Assembly (NCBI GenBank): GCA_051877275.1
Contig: JBJEIS010000114.1
Coordinates: forward strand, 1 to 11,989
Length of the DNA stretch: 11,989 bases
Source: RUG11462 sp051877275
Lineage (GTDB): Bacteria > Bacillota > Clostridia > Oscillospirales > Acutalibacteraceae
Direction of reading: 5' to 3'
Made by a program: the position numbers and the translations under genes. Every line of letters begins with the position of its first letter. Position 1 is the first letter of the stretch. The notes under the pieces were generated by a model. The model was not told the DNA's origin and ran no database searches. It saw only the letters and a list, made by a program, of their open reading frames with translations. This document shows, piece after piece, positions 1 through 6,997 of the stretch.

Positions 1-623
1 TCTCTTGCAAATCCCATTTCGTGAGTAACCACTACCATTGTCATACCCTCGCGTGCAAGATTTTTCATAACGTCAAGCACTTCGCCGACCATTTCGGGGT
101 CAAGGGCTGATGTTGGCTCATCAAAAAGAAGCACATCGGGATTCATGCACAACGCACGGACAATAGCAACGCGCTGTTTCTGTCCGCCCGAAAGCTGTGA
201 CGGATAAGCATCTGCCCTGTCTTTAAGTCCTACACGTTCAAGAAGTTCCAGCGCTTTTTTTTCGGCTTCCTCTTTCGACATTTTGAGAAGCGTCATAGGT
301 GCTTTTGTCATATTTTTAAGCACTGTCATATTTGTAAAAAGATTAAAGTGCTGAAAAACCATTCCCATTTTCTCACGGTGTTCATTGATATTTACTTTTT
401 TATCGGTAATATCAACACCTTCAAAGAAGATTTTACCCGATGTGGGAATTTCAAGAAGGTTAAGCGAACGCAAAAGTGTTGATTTGCCCGAGCCGGAAGG
501 TCCTACAATAACTACAACCTCGCCCTTTTTGATTTCACAGTTAACGCCGTTAAGGGCCTTAACATCTCCGCCGTTATAGTGCTTTTTAAGATTTTCAACT
601 TTAATAAGTACATTATCTGTCAC
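1..623 (-). CDS. Polar amino acid ABC transporter ATP-binding protein (partial, 3' end beyond window)
   Basis: This is the cytoplasmic ATPase that powers the adjacent amino acid importer. About 207 codons are visible and the C-terminus lies off the left edge. From the GTG start, the Walker A motif GPSGSGKST is at residues 41-49, the Q-loop MVFQ ends at Q91, the ABC signature LSGGQ is at 144-148, Walker B VLLFDE is at 164-169 followed by the D-loop SALD, and the switch histidine is H201 in THEMGF. This motif order and spacing is that of the GlnQ/HisP/ArtM family, which is usually about 240-250 residues, so only the last few dozen residues are missing. The GTG start at 623 is chosen because AAGGAGG lies 10 nt upstream, inside the last codons of the permease, and the two genes overlap by 11 bp. 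That implies translational coupling. The substrate cannot be read from the ATPase. The family call is firm; the symbol glnQ would be over-precise. Confidence 0.95.
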   Translation of the reverse strand, partial: MTDNVLIKVENLKKHYNGGDVKALNGVNCEIKKGEVVVIVGPSGSGKSTLLRSLNLLEIPTSGKIFFEGVDITDKKVNINEHREKMGMVFQHFNLFTNMTVLKNMTKAPMTLLKMSKEEAEKKALELLERVGLKDRADAYPSQLSGGQKQRVAIVRALCMNPDVLLFDEPTSALDPEMVGEVLDVMKNLAREGMTMVVVTHEMGFAR

Positions 624-1347
624 TCTTACGCAACCTCCTTTCGAGTCTGCCTACAAGCCATGAAAGAATCATAACTATGACAAGATAAATAATAGCAACT
701 GTTATAAGCGGAATGAAATAAATAAATGTTCTTCCTGCGATGATATTGCCGGCTTTTGTAAGGTCGATAACGCCAACATAACCTGCAACAGATGTTTCTT
801 TTAAAAGCGCGATAAACTCATTACAAAGAGTAGGTAAAACTGCTTTGAACATTTGCGGAATAATTATGTATCTCATAGTCTGAAAATAGTTAAATCCGAG
901 GCTTCTGCCGGCTTCAAACTGACCGTTATCAATAGACATAATACCCGCTCTGAAAATTTCAGCAACATAAGCACCTGAATTTATACCGAATGCGATTATT
1001 CCGACCATTACGCCGTTGGTTGAGTTCGCAAAAATAACGAAATACATAATCATGAGCTGAACAACAACCGGTGTTCCGCGAACAACAGTAAGATAAATTT
1101 TGCAAATTGCATTTAAAACAGATAAAAGGCAGTATCCAAATCCTCCGCGAAGCTTCATAGATTCTTTGTTTTTATCATAAGAAGTACGAATACCGGCAAT
1201 GATAATACCGATAACTATACCGACAACTAAAGCACCTGCGGTAATTTTAAGCGTATTGGTAAAACCGGAAATCAACTGCTTATATCGGTCACCTTCAAAG
1301 AATACAAATTGAATATCTTCTATAAGTTCTTTAAACCAATCCAACAA
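613..1347 (-). CDS. Polar amino acid ABC transporter permease (HisM/GlnP family)
   Basis: This integral membrane subunit forms the translocation path for the amino acid captured by the upstream lipoprotein. The 244-residue length is typical of single-domain HEQRo/His-Glu-Gln permeases. Hydrophobic segments lie at about 28-53, 70-107, 112-137, 166-195 and 207-234. The EAA-type loop that docks on the ATPase is at about 143-165 (QFEAGRSLGFNYFQ, then RYIIIPQ). The start codon is TTG at 1347, with AAAGGAG 7 nt upstream. A second TTG follows immediately, and no ATG or GTG is better placed. The gene lies 78 bp downstream of the binding-protein gene, with a hairpin between them, and overlaps the ATPase gene by 11 bp. 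No separate promoter is visible, so it probably depends on read-through from the binding-protein promoter. Confidence 0.95.
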   Translation of the reverse strand: MLDWFKELIEDIQFVFFEGDRYKQLISGFTNTLKITAGALVVGIVIGIIIAGIRTSYDKNKESMKLRGGFGYCLLSVLNAICKIYLTVVRGTPVVVQLMIMYFVIFANSTNGVMVGIIAFGINSGAYVAEIFRAGIMSIDNGQFEAGRSLGFNYFQTMRYIIIPQMFKAVLPTLCNEFIALLKETSVAGYVGVIDLTKAGNIIAGRTFIYFIPLITVAIIYLVIVMILSWLVGRLERRLRKSDR

Positions 1348-1376
1348 ATATATTCTCCTTTCGTAAAGTTTTTTCT

Positions 1377-1406
1377 AAAAACAAAGGGCGGCAATAAAAC
1401 CGCCCT
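1377..1406 (-). terminator. Intercistronic terminator-like hairpin between binding protein and permease
   Basis: On the minus strand AGGGCGG pairs with CCGCCCT (7 bp, 1385-1391 with 1400-1406) around an 8-nt loop, followed by TTGTTTTT. This has the form of an intrinsic terminator but sits inside the transporter operon. It probably acts as an attenuator or mRNA 3'-end stabiliser that gives more binding protein than permease and ATPase, as known for other ABC importer operons. That role is inferred. Confidence 0.75.
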
Positions 1407-1425
1407 AAAGTTTCAAAGAATAATA

Positions 1426-2199
1426 TTATTTAGCAGAAATGTATTTGTCGACTACTTTCTGAACCGAACCGTCAGCAATAAGTTCTTTTAAAGCTCCGTT
1501 AACTTTTTCCTGAAGCTCTGTGTTATCTTTTTTGAAGCAGATTGCATAATCTTCTGTTACATACTCTGTTTCAAGAATTTTAAGACCTTTAGTTGAAGCG
1601 ACATATGATTTAGCAGGCTCATTATCAATGATAACGCAGTCAACTTTGCCTGAAGAAAGTGCCTGAACTGCTACTGCACCGTTGTCATATCTTGTGATGT
1701 TTTCCTCGCCGTAATCTTCGGTAGCGTAGATATCACCGGTTGTAGATGTCTGAACGCCGATTTTCTTGCCTTTTACATCATCAATGGTTTTGATTTCAGA
1801 ATCTTCTTTTACGATAACTACCTGAACACCTTTTGCGTATGTATCAGAGAAGTTAACATCCTTAAGTCTGTCTTCGGTTACTGTAAGACCTGCCATACCC
1901 ATATCATATTTACCGGACTGAACACCAGGAATGATTGAGTCGAAAGCAACATCTTCGATTTCAAGCTCCATGCCGAGTTTGTCAGCGATAAGAGCAGCAA
2001 TTTCAGCATCGATACCAACAATCTGGTCACCTTCATGATACTCATAAGGAGGGAATTCAGCGTTAGTAGCCATTACTAATTTTTCTTTTGCTTGTGTTTC
2101 TGTTTCTGATGTCTTATCTTTAGAACCGCATCCTGCGAAAACTGTTGCCATCATAGCAATTGCCATAACAGCGGATAAAATTTTAATAAACTTTTTCAT
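1426..2199 (-). CDS. Amino acid ABC transporter substrate-binding lipoprotein (SBP_bac_3)
   Basis: This is the extracytoplasmic, membrane-anchored receptor that delivers a polar amino acid to the permease. The 257-residue protein starts with a lipoprotein signal peptide (MKKFIKIL, a hydrophobic stretch, then lipobox FAGC with lipidated C24) and a Ser/Thr/Lys/Glu-rich linker. The mature domain is a family 3 solute-binding fold: AEFPPYEY at 47-54, the GIDAEIA segment at 62-68, and TVTEDR at 106-111, whose R111 is the expected carboxylate ligand. D192 in IIDNEPA is the expected amino-group ligand. Those two assignments are by family analogy. The start at 2199 is chosen over an ATG 60 bp upstream because AAGGAG precedes it at good spacing and because it begins a proper signal peptide. 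It is the first gene of its operon. The pattern suits a broad polar, basic or cystine-type substrate, which I cannot distinguish. Confidence 0.95.
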   Translation of the reverse strand: MKKFIKILSAVMAIAMMATVFAGCGSKDKTSETETQAKEKLVMATNAEFPPYEYHEGDQIVGIDAEIAALIADKLGMELEIEDVAFDSIIPGVQSGKYDMGMAGLTVTEDRLKDVNFSDTYAKGVQVVIVKEDSEIKTIDDVKGKKIGVQTSTTGDIYATEDYGEENITRYDNGAVAVQALSSGKVDCVIIDNEPAKSYVASTKGLKILETEYVTEDYAICFKKDNTELQEKVNGALKELIADGSVQKVVDKYISAK

Positions 2200-2250
2200 T
2201 GTTTTTTCTCCTTTTTTAAAGAAATATGTAAAAAAATAATTACGTTTGAT

Positions 2251-2279
2251 ATTATACATCTAAATCAGCATAAATGCAA
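2251..2279 (-). promoter_or_regulatory. Promoter of the amino acid ABC importer
   Basis: On the minus strand, -35 TTGCAT (2274-2279), a 17-bp spacer and a perfect -10 TATAAT (2251-2256) predict a transcription start near 2244 and a leader of about 45 nt. The leader has no room for a riboswitch or T-box. The 16 bp ATTTAGATGTATAATA (2250-2265) recurs exactly in the DUF5662 promoter near 9150. Confidence 0.8.
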
Positions 2280-2315
2280 GCTTTTTTGCATATTTACCGA
2301 TAATTTTATATAAAT

Positions 2316-3260
2316 TTATTTTTCATTATCGTGTTTTAAAATTTCATCGGTGATATAGATAGGTCTGTTTTTAACCTGCTGATAAATTCTTGCAATATAT
2401 TCGCCTATAATACCGATTGTGAATAAAAGTATTCCGCTAAAGAATGTGATAAGTAATGCAAGCTGTGTGAAACCGTCTACATTTATATTGCAGGTTAGCT
2501 TGCGAATAAGGGTTACAATAAGATAAACAATCGAAAAAACAGTTGAAAATGAACCGATAACTGTTGCCACTCTAAGCGGAGCGGTCGAGAAAGCAATGAT
2601 TCCGTTTATAGCATATTTGAAAAGCTTTATCGGACTCCATTTGGTTTCACCTGAATTTCTTTCTTCAACTTCATATTCCATGTATTCAACATTAAAGCCT
2701 ACCCAGCTGAATATACCTTTTGAAAATCTGTGGTATTCACCCATCAAAAGCATTGCGTCTTTAACCTTTGATTTGAAAATTCTAAAGTCGGAAGCTCCGT
2801 TTTTAAACTGAATTTCAGCCATTTTATTAATAATTTTATAAAATGATGATTTAAGTGCGCTTAAAACTTTTCCTTCTTTACGCTGCTTTTGAAAAGCGCA
2901 AACACAGTCGGTTTCAGGATTTCCAATCAACTGCTTGTACATTTTCAAAGCAACTTCGGGACGTTGTTGCAAATCGGCGTCGATAATACAAATGCAGTCG
3001 CCTGTAACATTTTTGAGTCCCGCATAAATTGCAGATTCTTTGCCGAAGTTTCTTGAAAAATTAACTACTGTAATATTACTTTCAGGATTGTTTTCAAATA
3101 ATCCTTTCAATTTTTGTTTTGTAGCATCTTTACTTCCGTCATTAACAAAGACATATTCATAAGAGTATCCTGTTTGTTTAAAAACTTTTTCGGTTTCTTC
3201 AAAAAATAATTCAACGTTTCCTTCTTCATTGTAGCAAGGAACAATTAAAGATATATCCAT
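2316..3260 (-). CDS. GtrB-like polyprenyl-phosphate glycosyltransferase (GT2)
   Basis: This membrane enzyme is predicted to move a sugar from a nucleotide-sugar to undecaprenyl phosphate on the cytoplasmic face. It has 314 residues, the usual length for GtrB/DPM1-like proteins. The GT2 domain opens with MDISLIVPCYNEEGN, has VNDGS at 39-43, FSRNFGKE at 68-75 and the nucleotide-sugar/metal motif IDADLQQ at 93-99 (D94, D96). Two C-terminal membrane hairpins follow (about 219-252 and 264-292), then the characteristic tail YQQVKNRPIYI. The start at 3260 is preferred over an upstream ATG at 3302 because AAGGAG (3268-3273) is correctly spaced and the GT2 domain begins at once. It is divergent from the GtrA-like gene, its likely partner. 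No strong terminator is visible before the ABC importer, so some read-through is possible. The transferred sugar is unknown; glucose is the default for GtrB. Confidence 0.92.
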   Translation of the reverse strand: MDISLIVPCYNEEGNVELFFEETEKVFKQTGYSYEYVFVNDGSKDATKQKLKGLFENNPESNITVVNFSRNFGKESAIYAGLKNVTGDCICIIDADLQQRPEVALKMYKQLIGNPETDCVCAFQKQRKEGKVLSALKSSFYKIINKMAEIQFKNGASDFRIFKSKVKDAMLLMGEYHRFSKGIFSWVGFNVEYMEYEVEERNSGETKWSPIKLFKYAINGIIAFSTAPLRVATVIGSFSTVFSIVYLIVTLIRKLTCNINVDGFTQLALLITFFSGILLFTIGIIGEYIARIYQQVKNRPIYITDEILKHDNEK

Positions 3261-3300
3261 TTTTAAACTCCTTATAGTTAAAAAATAATCAGATAAAAAC

Positions 3301-3329
3301 ATTATAACATATAATTATTGTTTTTTCTA
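3301..3329 (-). promoter_or_regulatory. Promoter of the GtrB-like gene (extended -10)
   Basis: On the minus strand, -10 TATAAT (3301-3306) is preceded by TGT, giving an extended -10 (TGnTATAAT). A weak -35 TAGAAA (3324-3329) lies at 17-bp spacing. The leader is about 35 nt and contains the ribosome binding site. The hexamer lies only 8 bp from the -35 of the divergent gtrA promoter, so the two promoters are back to back. Confidence 0.7.
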
Positions 3330-3337
3330 CACAAATC

Positions 3338-3366
3338 TTGACTTTTTTATGTATATGATTTATAAT
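3338..3366 (+). promoter_or_regulatory. Near-consensus promoter of the GtrA-like gene, likely giving a leaderless mRNA
   Basis: -35 TTGACT (3338-3343), 17-bp spacer, -10 TATAAT (3361-3366). The ATG at 3374 begins 7 nt after the -10, where transcription itself should start. No Shine-Dalgarno sequence precedes the ATG. Together this predicts translation from a 5'-terminal AUG. Confidence 0.75.
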
Positions 3367-3373
3367 TGTGTCT

Positions 3374-3919
3374 ATGAAGAATTTATTTAAAAAATATAGA
3401 GAATTGATATTATATGTAATATTTGGAGTTATGACTACTCTGGTCGGCTGGGGCTCGTATATTGTTTTTGTTGAATCCAGTATTTCAATAACTCTTGCAA
3501 ATCCTATTTCAAGTTTATTAGCTTGGATGTTCGGTCATAAAGTGATCGCACTTGATGAATTAGTGATTTTTGTTGCGAATTTTTTAAGTTGGGTTTGCGG
3601 CGTTGTTTTTGCATTTGTAACTAATAAGCTTTGGGTATTTAATTCAAAAAGCTGGAAAGCTAAAAAAGTTGTTAAAGAGGCTGTGAGTTTTGTTTCTTCA
3701 AGAGCAATTACAGGTGTTTTAGAAATTTTTGGTGTTCCGCTTTTGGCAAGTACAGGTTTTGATAATTTCTTCTATGATATAGTTGAAAAAATGGGCTTGT
3801 CAATGAAAATTTTCTATACCGACGGAATTTATTCAAAGGTTGCTTTTGCGGTTGTAGTAATTATACTGAATTATGTTTTTTCAAAACTTATTGTTTTCAA
3901 AGATAAAAGTAAAGATTGA
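3374..3919 (+). CDS. GtrA-like membrane protein (putative polyprenyl-phosphate-sugar flippase)
   Basis: GtrA-family proteins are small four-helix membrane proteins thought to flip undecaprenyl-phosphate-linked sugars outward for extracellular glycosylation. This one has 181 residues with segments at about 11-33, 63-89, 102-125 and 154-176. It shows the family landmarks ELILYVIFGVMTTLVGW, VFAFVTNKLWVF and the C-terminal NYVFSKLIVFK. It is longer than the usual 130-150 residues because of a 25-30-residue insert between helices 1 and 2 and another before helix 4. The start is placed at ATG 3374. The in-frame GTG at 3368 would lie upstream of the predicted transcription start, and the next ATG (3431) would remove half of helix 1. 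It is divergent from the GtrB-like gene and 60 bp ahead of the GT-C-like gene, with a hairpin between. The flippase role is family knowledge, not visible in the sequence. Confidence 0.88.
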   Translation: MKNLFKKYRELILYVIFGVMTTLVGWGSYIVFVESSISITLANPISSLLAWMFGHKVIALDELVIFVANFLSWVCGVVFAFVTNKLWVFNSKSWKAKKVVKEAVSFVSSRAITGVLEIFGVPLLASTGFDNFFYDIVEKMGLSMKIFYTDGIYSKVAFAVVVIILNYVFSKLIVFKDKSKD

Positions 3920-3923
3920 TTGA

Positions 3924-3962
3924 AATTAAACCTGTGTTGCTAAAAGTGATACGGGTTTGATT
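3924..3962 (+). other. 17-bp intercistronic RNA hairpin between gtrA-like and GT-C-like genes
   Basis: Positions 3924-3940 pair without interruption to 3946-3962 around the loop TAAAA. Five of the 17 pairs are G-U, so the fold is good only in plus-strand RNA. No T-tract follows, so it is not a normal intrinsic terminator. The ribosome binding site GGAAGGGG of the next gene starts 3 nt after the stem. Confidence 0.7.
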
Positions 3963-3979
3963 ATTGGAAGGGGACTTTT

Positions 3980-5446
3980 ATGTTAAAGTGCAAAGAAAAC
4001 CGCGGTATTATTTATTTAATAATGTTTGCAGTTTTATTTTTACTGTGTTTATTGTTTCCGTATTCCGGTGATGACTGGGCATGGGGCAGCCAAATAGGTC
4101 TTGACCGTTTGAGTACTTGGTTTGATAATTACAGCGGCCGCTATTTTGGTAATTTAATAGTTTTAGCGCTTACTCGATCAAATGTTTTGAAAGCCGCAGT
4201 AATGAGCCTTTGCATAGGCGGTATTGTTGTGATAATAAATGAAATAACAAAGCGTCAAAAATGCAGTTTTGGACTTATTACGGTAATGCTTGTGTTTATG
4301 CCTGTATATCTTTTAAGACAAGCAGTTGTTTGGACCGCAGGTTTTTCAAATTATGTTACATCTATATTTTTGACATTGATTTATATTTATTATGTCAGAG
4401 ATATGTATGAAAAGAAGCCTAAGAATTCAATTTTTGCATGGATTTTAACAATTGTTTTAGGTGTTGCAAATACATTAATAGTTGAGCATTTGACTATTTA
4501 TAATGTGGTATTAAGCGTTTATGTAATTGTGTTTACACTTATAAAATATAAAAGAGTATATATTCAACATATTGCATATTTTGTCGGTTGTGTTTTAGGA
4601 ACCTGTTATATGTTTAGCAACAGTGTTTACAGTTCTGTTGCCAGCGGTAATGACGGATACCGTTCTATCGGCTCAAAGACAGGAATTGTTGATAAAGCAA
4701 TTGACAGCTTTTTAAACGTCATTGTTAAAGAGGGGTTTTTGAATAATTTTGTTCTGCTTTCTTGTTTAACTTTAATTTGTCTTGTAATATGGTTTGAGAT
4801 AAAAAACAAAATCTCAAAAAAAGCGAGAGTAATAGGATATATTTCTATTTTTATTAATATTGCTTATACAGCTTTGAGTATAATGCATCAGCTTAGTCAG
4901 CAATTTACCGAGGCTGAAATTCTTATTATTTTAGAGGGTTTGGCTACTATCGCTTATGTTGCAGCGCTTATAGCTTTTGTATTAATTTTACCGTTTGATT
5001 TTGTTGAAAAAGTAAAGCTTTTATTTATTTTGGGCAGCGCGGGCTGTATGATTGCTCCGCTTTTAGTTGTAACACCTATCGGAAGCCGCTGTTTCTTCGC
5101 TTCTTATGTAATGTTTATTTATTTTGCAATTGAACTTTACAGTAATTTCAGTGAAAAACATAAGCTTCAGTTTGCTCATTTAAGCAAAGCGATTACCGTT
5201 GTTGCAATTATAGGAGCACTGTATTTGTTTTATGTTTACGGCACAATATGTAAAAATCATAATGAGCGTGTAGAGAAGGCTCAGGCAGAGGCTGCCGCCG
5301 GAAAGAAAATTGTTGAAATACAGGAATTGCCTTATAAGAATTATGTATGGTGCTCTGATATGTATGAAGAAGTTTGGGAAACAAGATTTAAGCTTTACTA
5401 CGGTATAGATGAAAAAGTGAAAATAAAAATGATTCCGCATAAATAA
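3980..5446 (+). CDS. Polytopic membrane protein, probable GT-C-type glycosyltransferase (DUF6056-like)
   Basis: This 488-residue protein has roughly 11-12 hydrophobic segments between residues 8 and 421 and a soluble C-terminal tail of about 65 residues ending in YYGIDEKVKIKMIPHK. The first outward loop carries PYSGDDWAWG (27-36); an acidic pair (D31, D32) directly after helix 1 is the usual catalytic position in GT-C enzymes. Further landmarks are SGRYFGN (52-58), WTAGFSNYVTS (118-128), VEHLTIYN (168-175) and PIGSRCFF (366-373). I recall this layout from proteins labelled DUF6056, but that name needs a profile search. GGAAGGGG precedes the ATG at suitable spacing. Its place next to GtrA and GtrB homologues suggests the GtrC role: transferring the flipped sugar onto a wall or surface polymer outside the cell. 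The acceptor is unknown. The glycosyltransferase call is by context and topology. Confidence 0.75.
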   Translation: MLKCKENRGIIYLIMFAVLFLLCLLFPYSGDDWAWGSQIGLDRLSTWFDNYSGRYFGNLIVLALTRSNVLKAAVMSLCIGGIVVIINEITKRQKCSFGLITVMLVFMPVYLLRQAVVWTAGFSNYVTSIFLTLIYIYYVRDMYEKKPKNSIFAWILTIVLGVANTLIVEHLTIYNVVLSVYVIVFTLIKYKRVYIQHIAYFVGCVLGTCYMFSNSVYSSVASGNDGYRSIGSKTGIVDKAIDSFLNVIVKEGFLNNFVLLSCLTLICLVIWFEIKNKISKKARVIGYISIFINIAYTALSIMHQLSQQFTEAEILIILEGLATIAYVAALIAFVLILPFDFVEKVKLLFILGSAGCMIAPLLVVTPIGSRCFFASYVMFIYFAIELYSNFSEKHKLQFAHLSKAITVVAIIGALYLFYVYGTICKNHNERVEKAQAEAAAGKKIVEIQELPYKNYVWCSDMYEEVWETRFKLYYGIDEKVKIKMIPHK

Positions 5447-5453
5447 TTTAATT

Positions 5454-5494
5454 AAAAAACCGGTTCATGAGAAAAATCTCATAAGCCGGTTTTT
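5454..5494. terminator. Bidirectional terminator between GT-C-like gene and glyS
   Basis: An A-tract followed by CCGG (5460-5463) pairs with CCGG (5486-5489) and a T-tract. The inner stem ATGAGA/TCTCAT has an AAAA loop. One C-A mismatch interrupts the stem. The structure works on both strands and lies between converging genes. Confidence 0.92.
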
Positions 5495-5505
5495 GTTAGC
5501 TTAAA

Positions 5506-6885
5506 TTAAAATTTAACTTTTTCAGCAAGGTAAGCTTCGAGATCTTCGATAGCGACATGCTCTTGCTGCATAGTATCTCTGTCACGCACAGTCACTTTAC
5601 CTGTTTCTTCAGATTCAAAATCATAGGTAATGCAGTAAGGTGTGCCGATTTCGTCTTGTCTGCGATAACGCTTGCCGATTGAGCCGGTAACATCAAAATC
5701 AACCATAAAGGATTTTGAAAGCTTCTGCTGAATTTCAAAAGCTTTGTCGGAAAGTTTTTTGGAAAGCGGTAAAACTGCTGCTTTATAAGGTGCAACAACA
5801 GGACTTAAATGAAGAACAACTCGGGTGTCATTTTTCTCTGCATCAAGAACTTCTTCGTCGTAAGCTTCACAAAGAAGCGCAAGCACAGTTCTGTCAAGTC
5901 CGTAAGTTGATTCGATGATAAACGGAATGAATTTTTCGTTTGTTTCAGGGTCAAGATATTCCTGCTTCTGACCGCTGTATTCCTGGTGACGGGTGAGGTC
6001 AAAGTTTGTACGGTTGTGAGTACCGTTGATTTCGCCCCAGCCAAATGGGAATAAGAACTCAATATCACAAGCAGCTTTAGCATAATGAGCCAATTTTTCA
6101 TGGTCATGAAAGCGCAGGTGGTCAGCAGGAATTCCGAGGTCTTCAAAATACTTCATACCGTATTCTTTAAAGAAATCATAAAGCTCGGCATCGGTGCCTT
6201 CTTTGCAGAAAGTCTGGAATTCCATCTGCTCAAATTCAATTGTTCTGAAAGTGAAGTTACCCGGAGTAATCTCGTTTCTGAAAGCTTTACCAATCTGACC
6301 GATTGAGAATGGAAGCTTTGCTCTCATAGTTCTCTGAACATTAAGGAAGTTAACATATTCACCCTGAGCATTTTCAGGACGAAGATAAATGATGCTTTTG
6401 CTGTCGTTTGTAACACCGCGGAATGTCTGGAACATAAGATTAAATTCACGAATGTCGGTAAAATTATGTTTACCGCAGTGTGGACATGGAATGGAATGGT
6501 CTTTAATAAACTGGAACATTTCTTCCTTGGTCATGCCGTCAGCATGCGCATTCGGGTCAAAATCGTCAATCAAATTATCTGCTCTGTGACGCATTTTACA
6601 CTCTTTACAGTCAAGCAAAGGGTCAGAGAATGAAGAAACGTGTCCGCTTGCTTCCCAAACTCTTGGGTTCATAAGTATATCAGCATCAACCTCGTATGAA
6701 TTAGGTCTTTCCTGAATAAATCTTTTTCTCCAAGTATCTTTTACATTATTTTTAAGGCGAGCACCGAGCGGGCCGTAGTCCCAAGTATTAGCAAGACCGC
6801 CGTAAATTTCACTTCCCGGGAAAATAAAACCTCTGTTTTTACAAAGGGCAACAATTTTTTCAAGTGATTTTAATTCATTATCCAT
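5506..6885 (-). CDS. glyS: Glycyl-tRNA synthetase, single-chain class II type
   Basis: This cytoplasmic enzyme charges tRNA-Gly with glycine using ATP. The 459-residue length and sequence match the homodimeric class II GlyRS, not the two-subunit GlyQ/GlyS form found in many bacteria. Visible are the N-terminal FIFPGSEIYGG and NTWDYGPLG (33-41), two zinc-type knuckles CKEC (93-96) and CPHC (134-137), LRPENAQG (168-175), motif 2 with R203 and NEITPGNFTFRTIEFEQME, motif 3 ESTYGLDRTVLALL, and a C-terminal anticodon-binding domain from about residue 355. The start at 6885 is preferred over an in-frame ATG at 6894. AAGGA lies 9 nt before the former but touches the latter. The gene is monocistronic, with its own promoter and a shared terminator downstream. 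A palindrome resembling a Noc-binding site lies within codons 21-25. Confidence 0.98.
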   Translation of the reverse strand: MDNELKSLEKIVALCKNRGFIFPGSEIYGGLANTWDYGPLGARLKNNVKDTWRKRFIQERPNSYEVDADILMNPRVWEASGHVSSFSDPLLDCKECKMRHRADNLIDDFDPNAHADGMTKEEMFQFIKDHSIPCPHCGKHNFTDIREFNLMFQTFRGVTNDSKSIIYLRPENAQGEYVNFLNVQRTMRAKLPFSIGQIGKAFRNEITPGNFTFRTIEFEQMEFQTFCKEGTDAELYDFFKEYGMKYFEDLGIPADHLRFHDHEKLAHYAKAACDIEFLFPFGWGEINGTHNRTNFDLTRHQEYSGQKQEYLDPETNEKFIPFIIESTYGLDRTVLALLCEAYDEEVLDAEKNDTRVVLHLSPVVAPYKAAVLPLSKKLSDKAFEIQQKLSKSFMVDFDVTGSIGKRYRRQDEIGTPYCITYDFESEETGKVTVRDRDTMQQEHVAIEDLEAYLAEKVKF

Positions 6886-6920
6886 TTTTATCATTCCTTA
6901 ATAAAAAATATATCTACCAC

Positions 6921-6949
6921 ATTATATCAAATCATTGGTATAATTTCAA
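6921..6949 (-). promoter_or_regulatory. Promoter of glyS
   Basis: On the minus strand, -35 TTGAAA (6944-6949), 17-bp spacer and -10 TATAAT (6921-6926) are near consensus. The predicted start near 6914 leaves a leader of about 29 nt, too short for the T-box that often controls Bacillota synthetase genes. Confidence 0.85.
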
Positions 6950-6997
6950 GTATTTTATAATAAGGTATAGTGACTTACCCTATTTTGATTTTCATAT

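Noticed and set aside
2200..2250. Possible amino acid riboswitch or T-box for the ABC importer
   Set aside because: The predicted leader of about 45 nt is A/T tracts plus the ribosome binding site and has no structure.
2274..2291. Hairpin ATGCAA/TTGCAT as a terminator for the GtrB-like gene
   Set aside because: It has only a 6-bp AT-rich stem without a T-tract on the minus strand, and one arm is the -35 element of the next promoter.
3368..3370. GTG as the start of the GtrA-like gene
   Set aside because: It lies 1-3 nt past the -10 hexamer, so it would be upstream of the transcript, and no ribosome binding site precedes it.
5805..6146. A 113-residue open frame on the minus strand within glyS
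   Set aside because: It is an out-of-frame shadow of a well-conserved synthetase and has no ribosome binding site or family resemblance.
6961..6982. Imperfect inverted repeat TAAGGTA/TACCCTA as an operator for glyS
   Set aside because: It has 6 of 7 matching arms over an 8-bp centre in very AT-rich DNA, with no second copy and no known regulator. Chance is likely.
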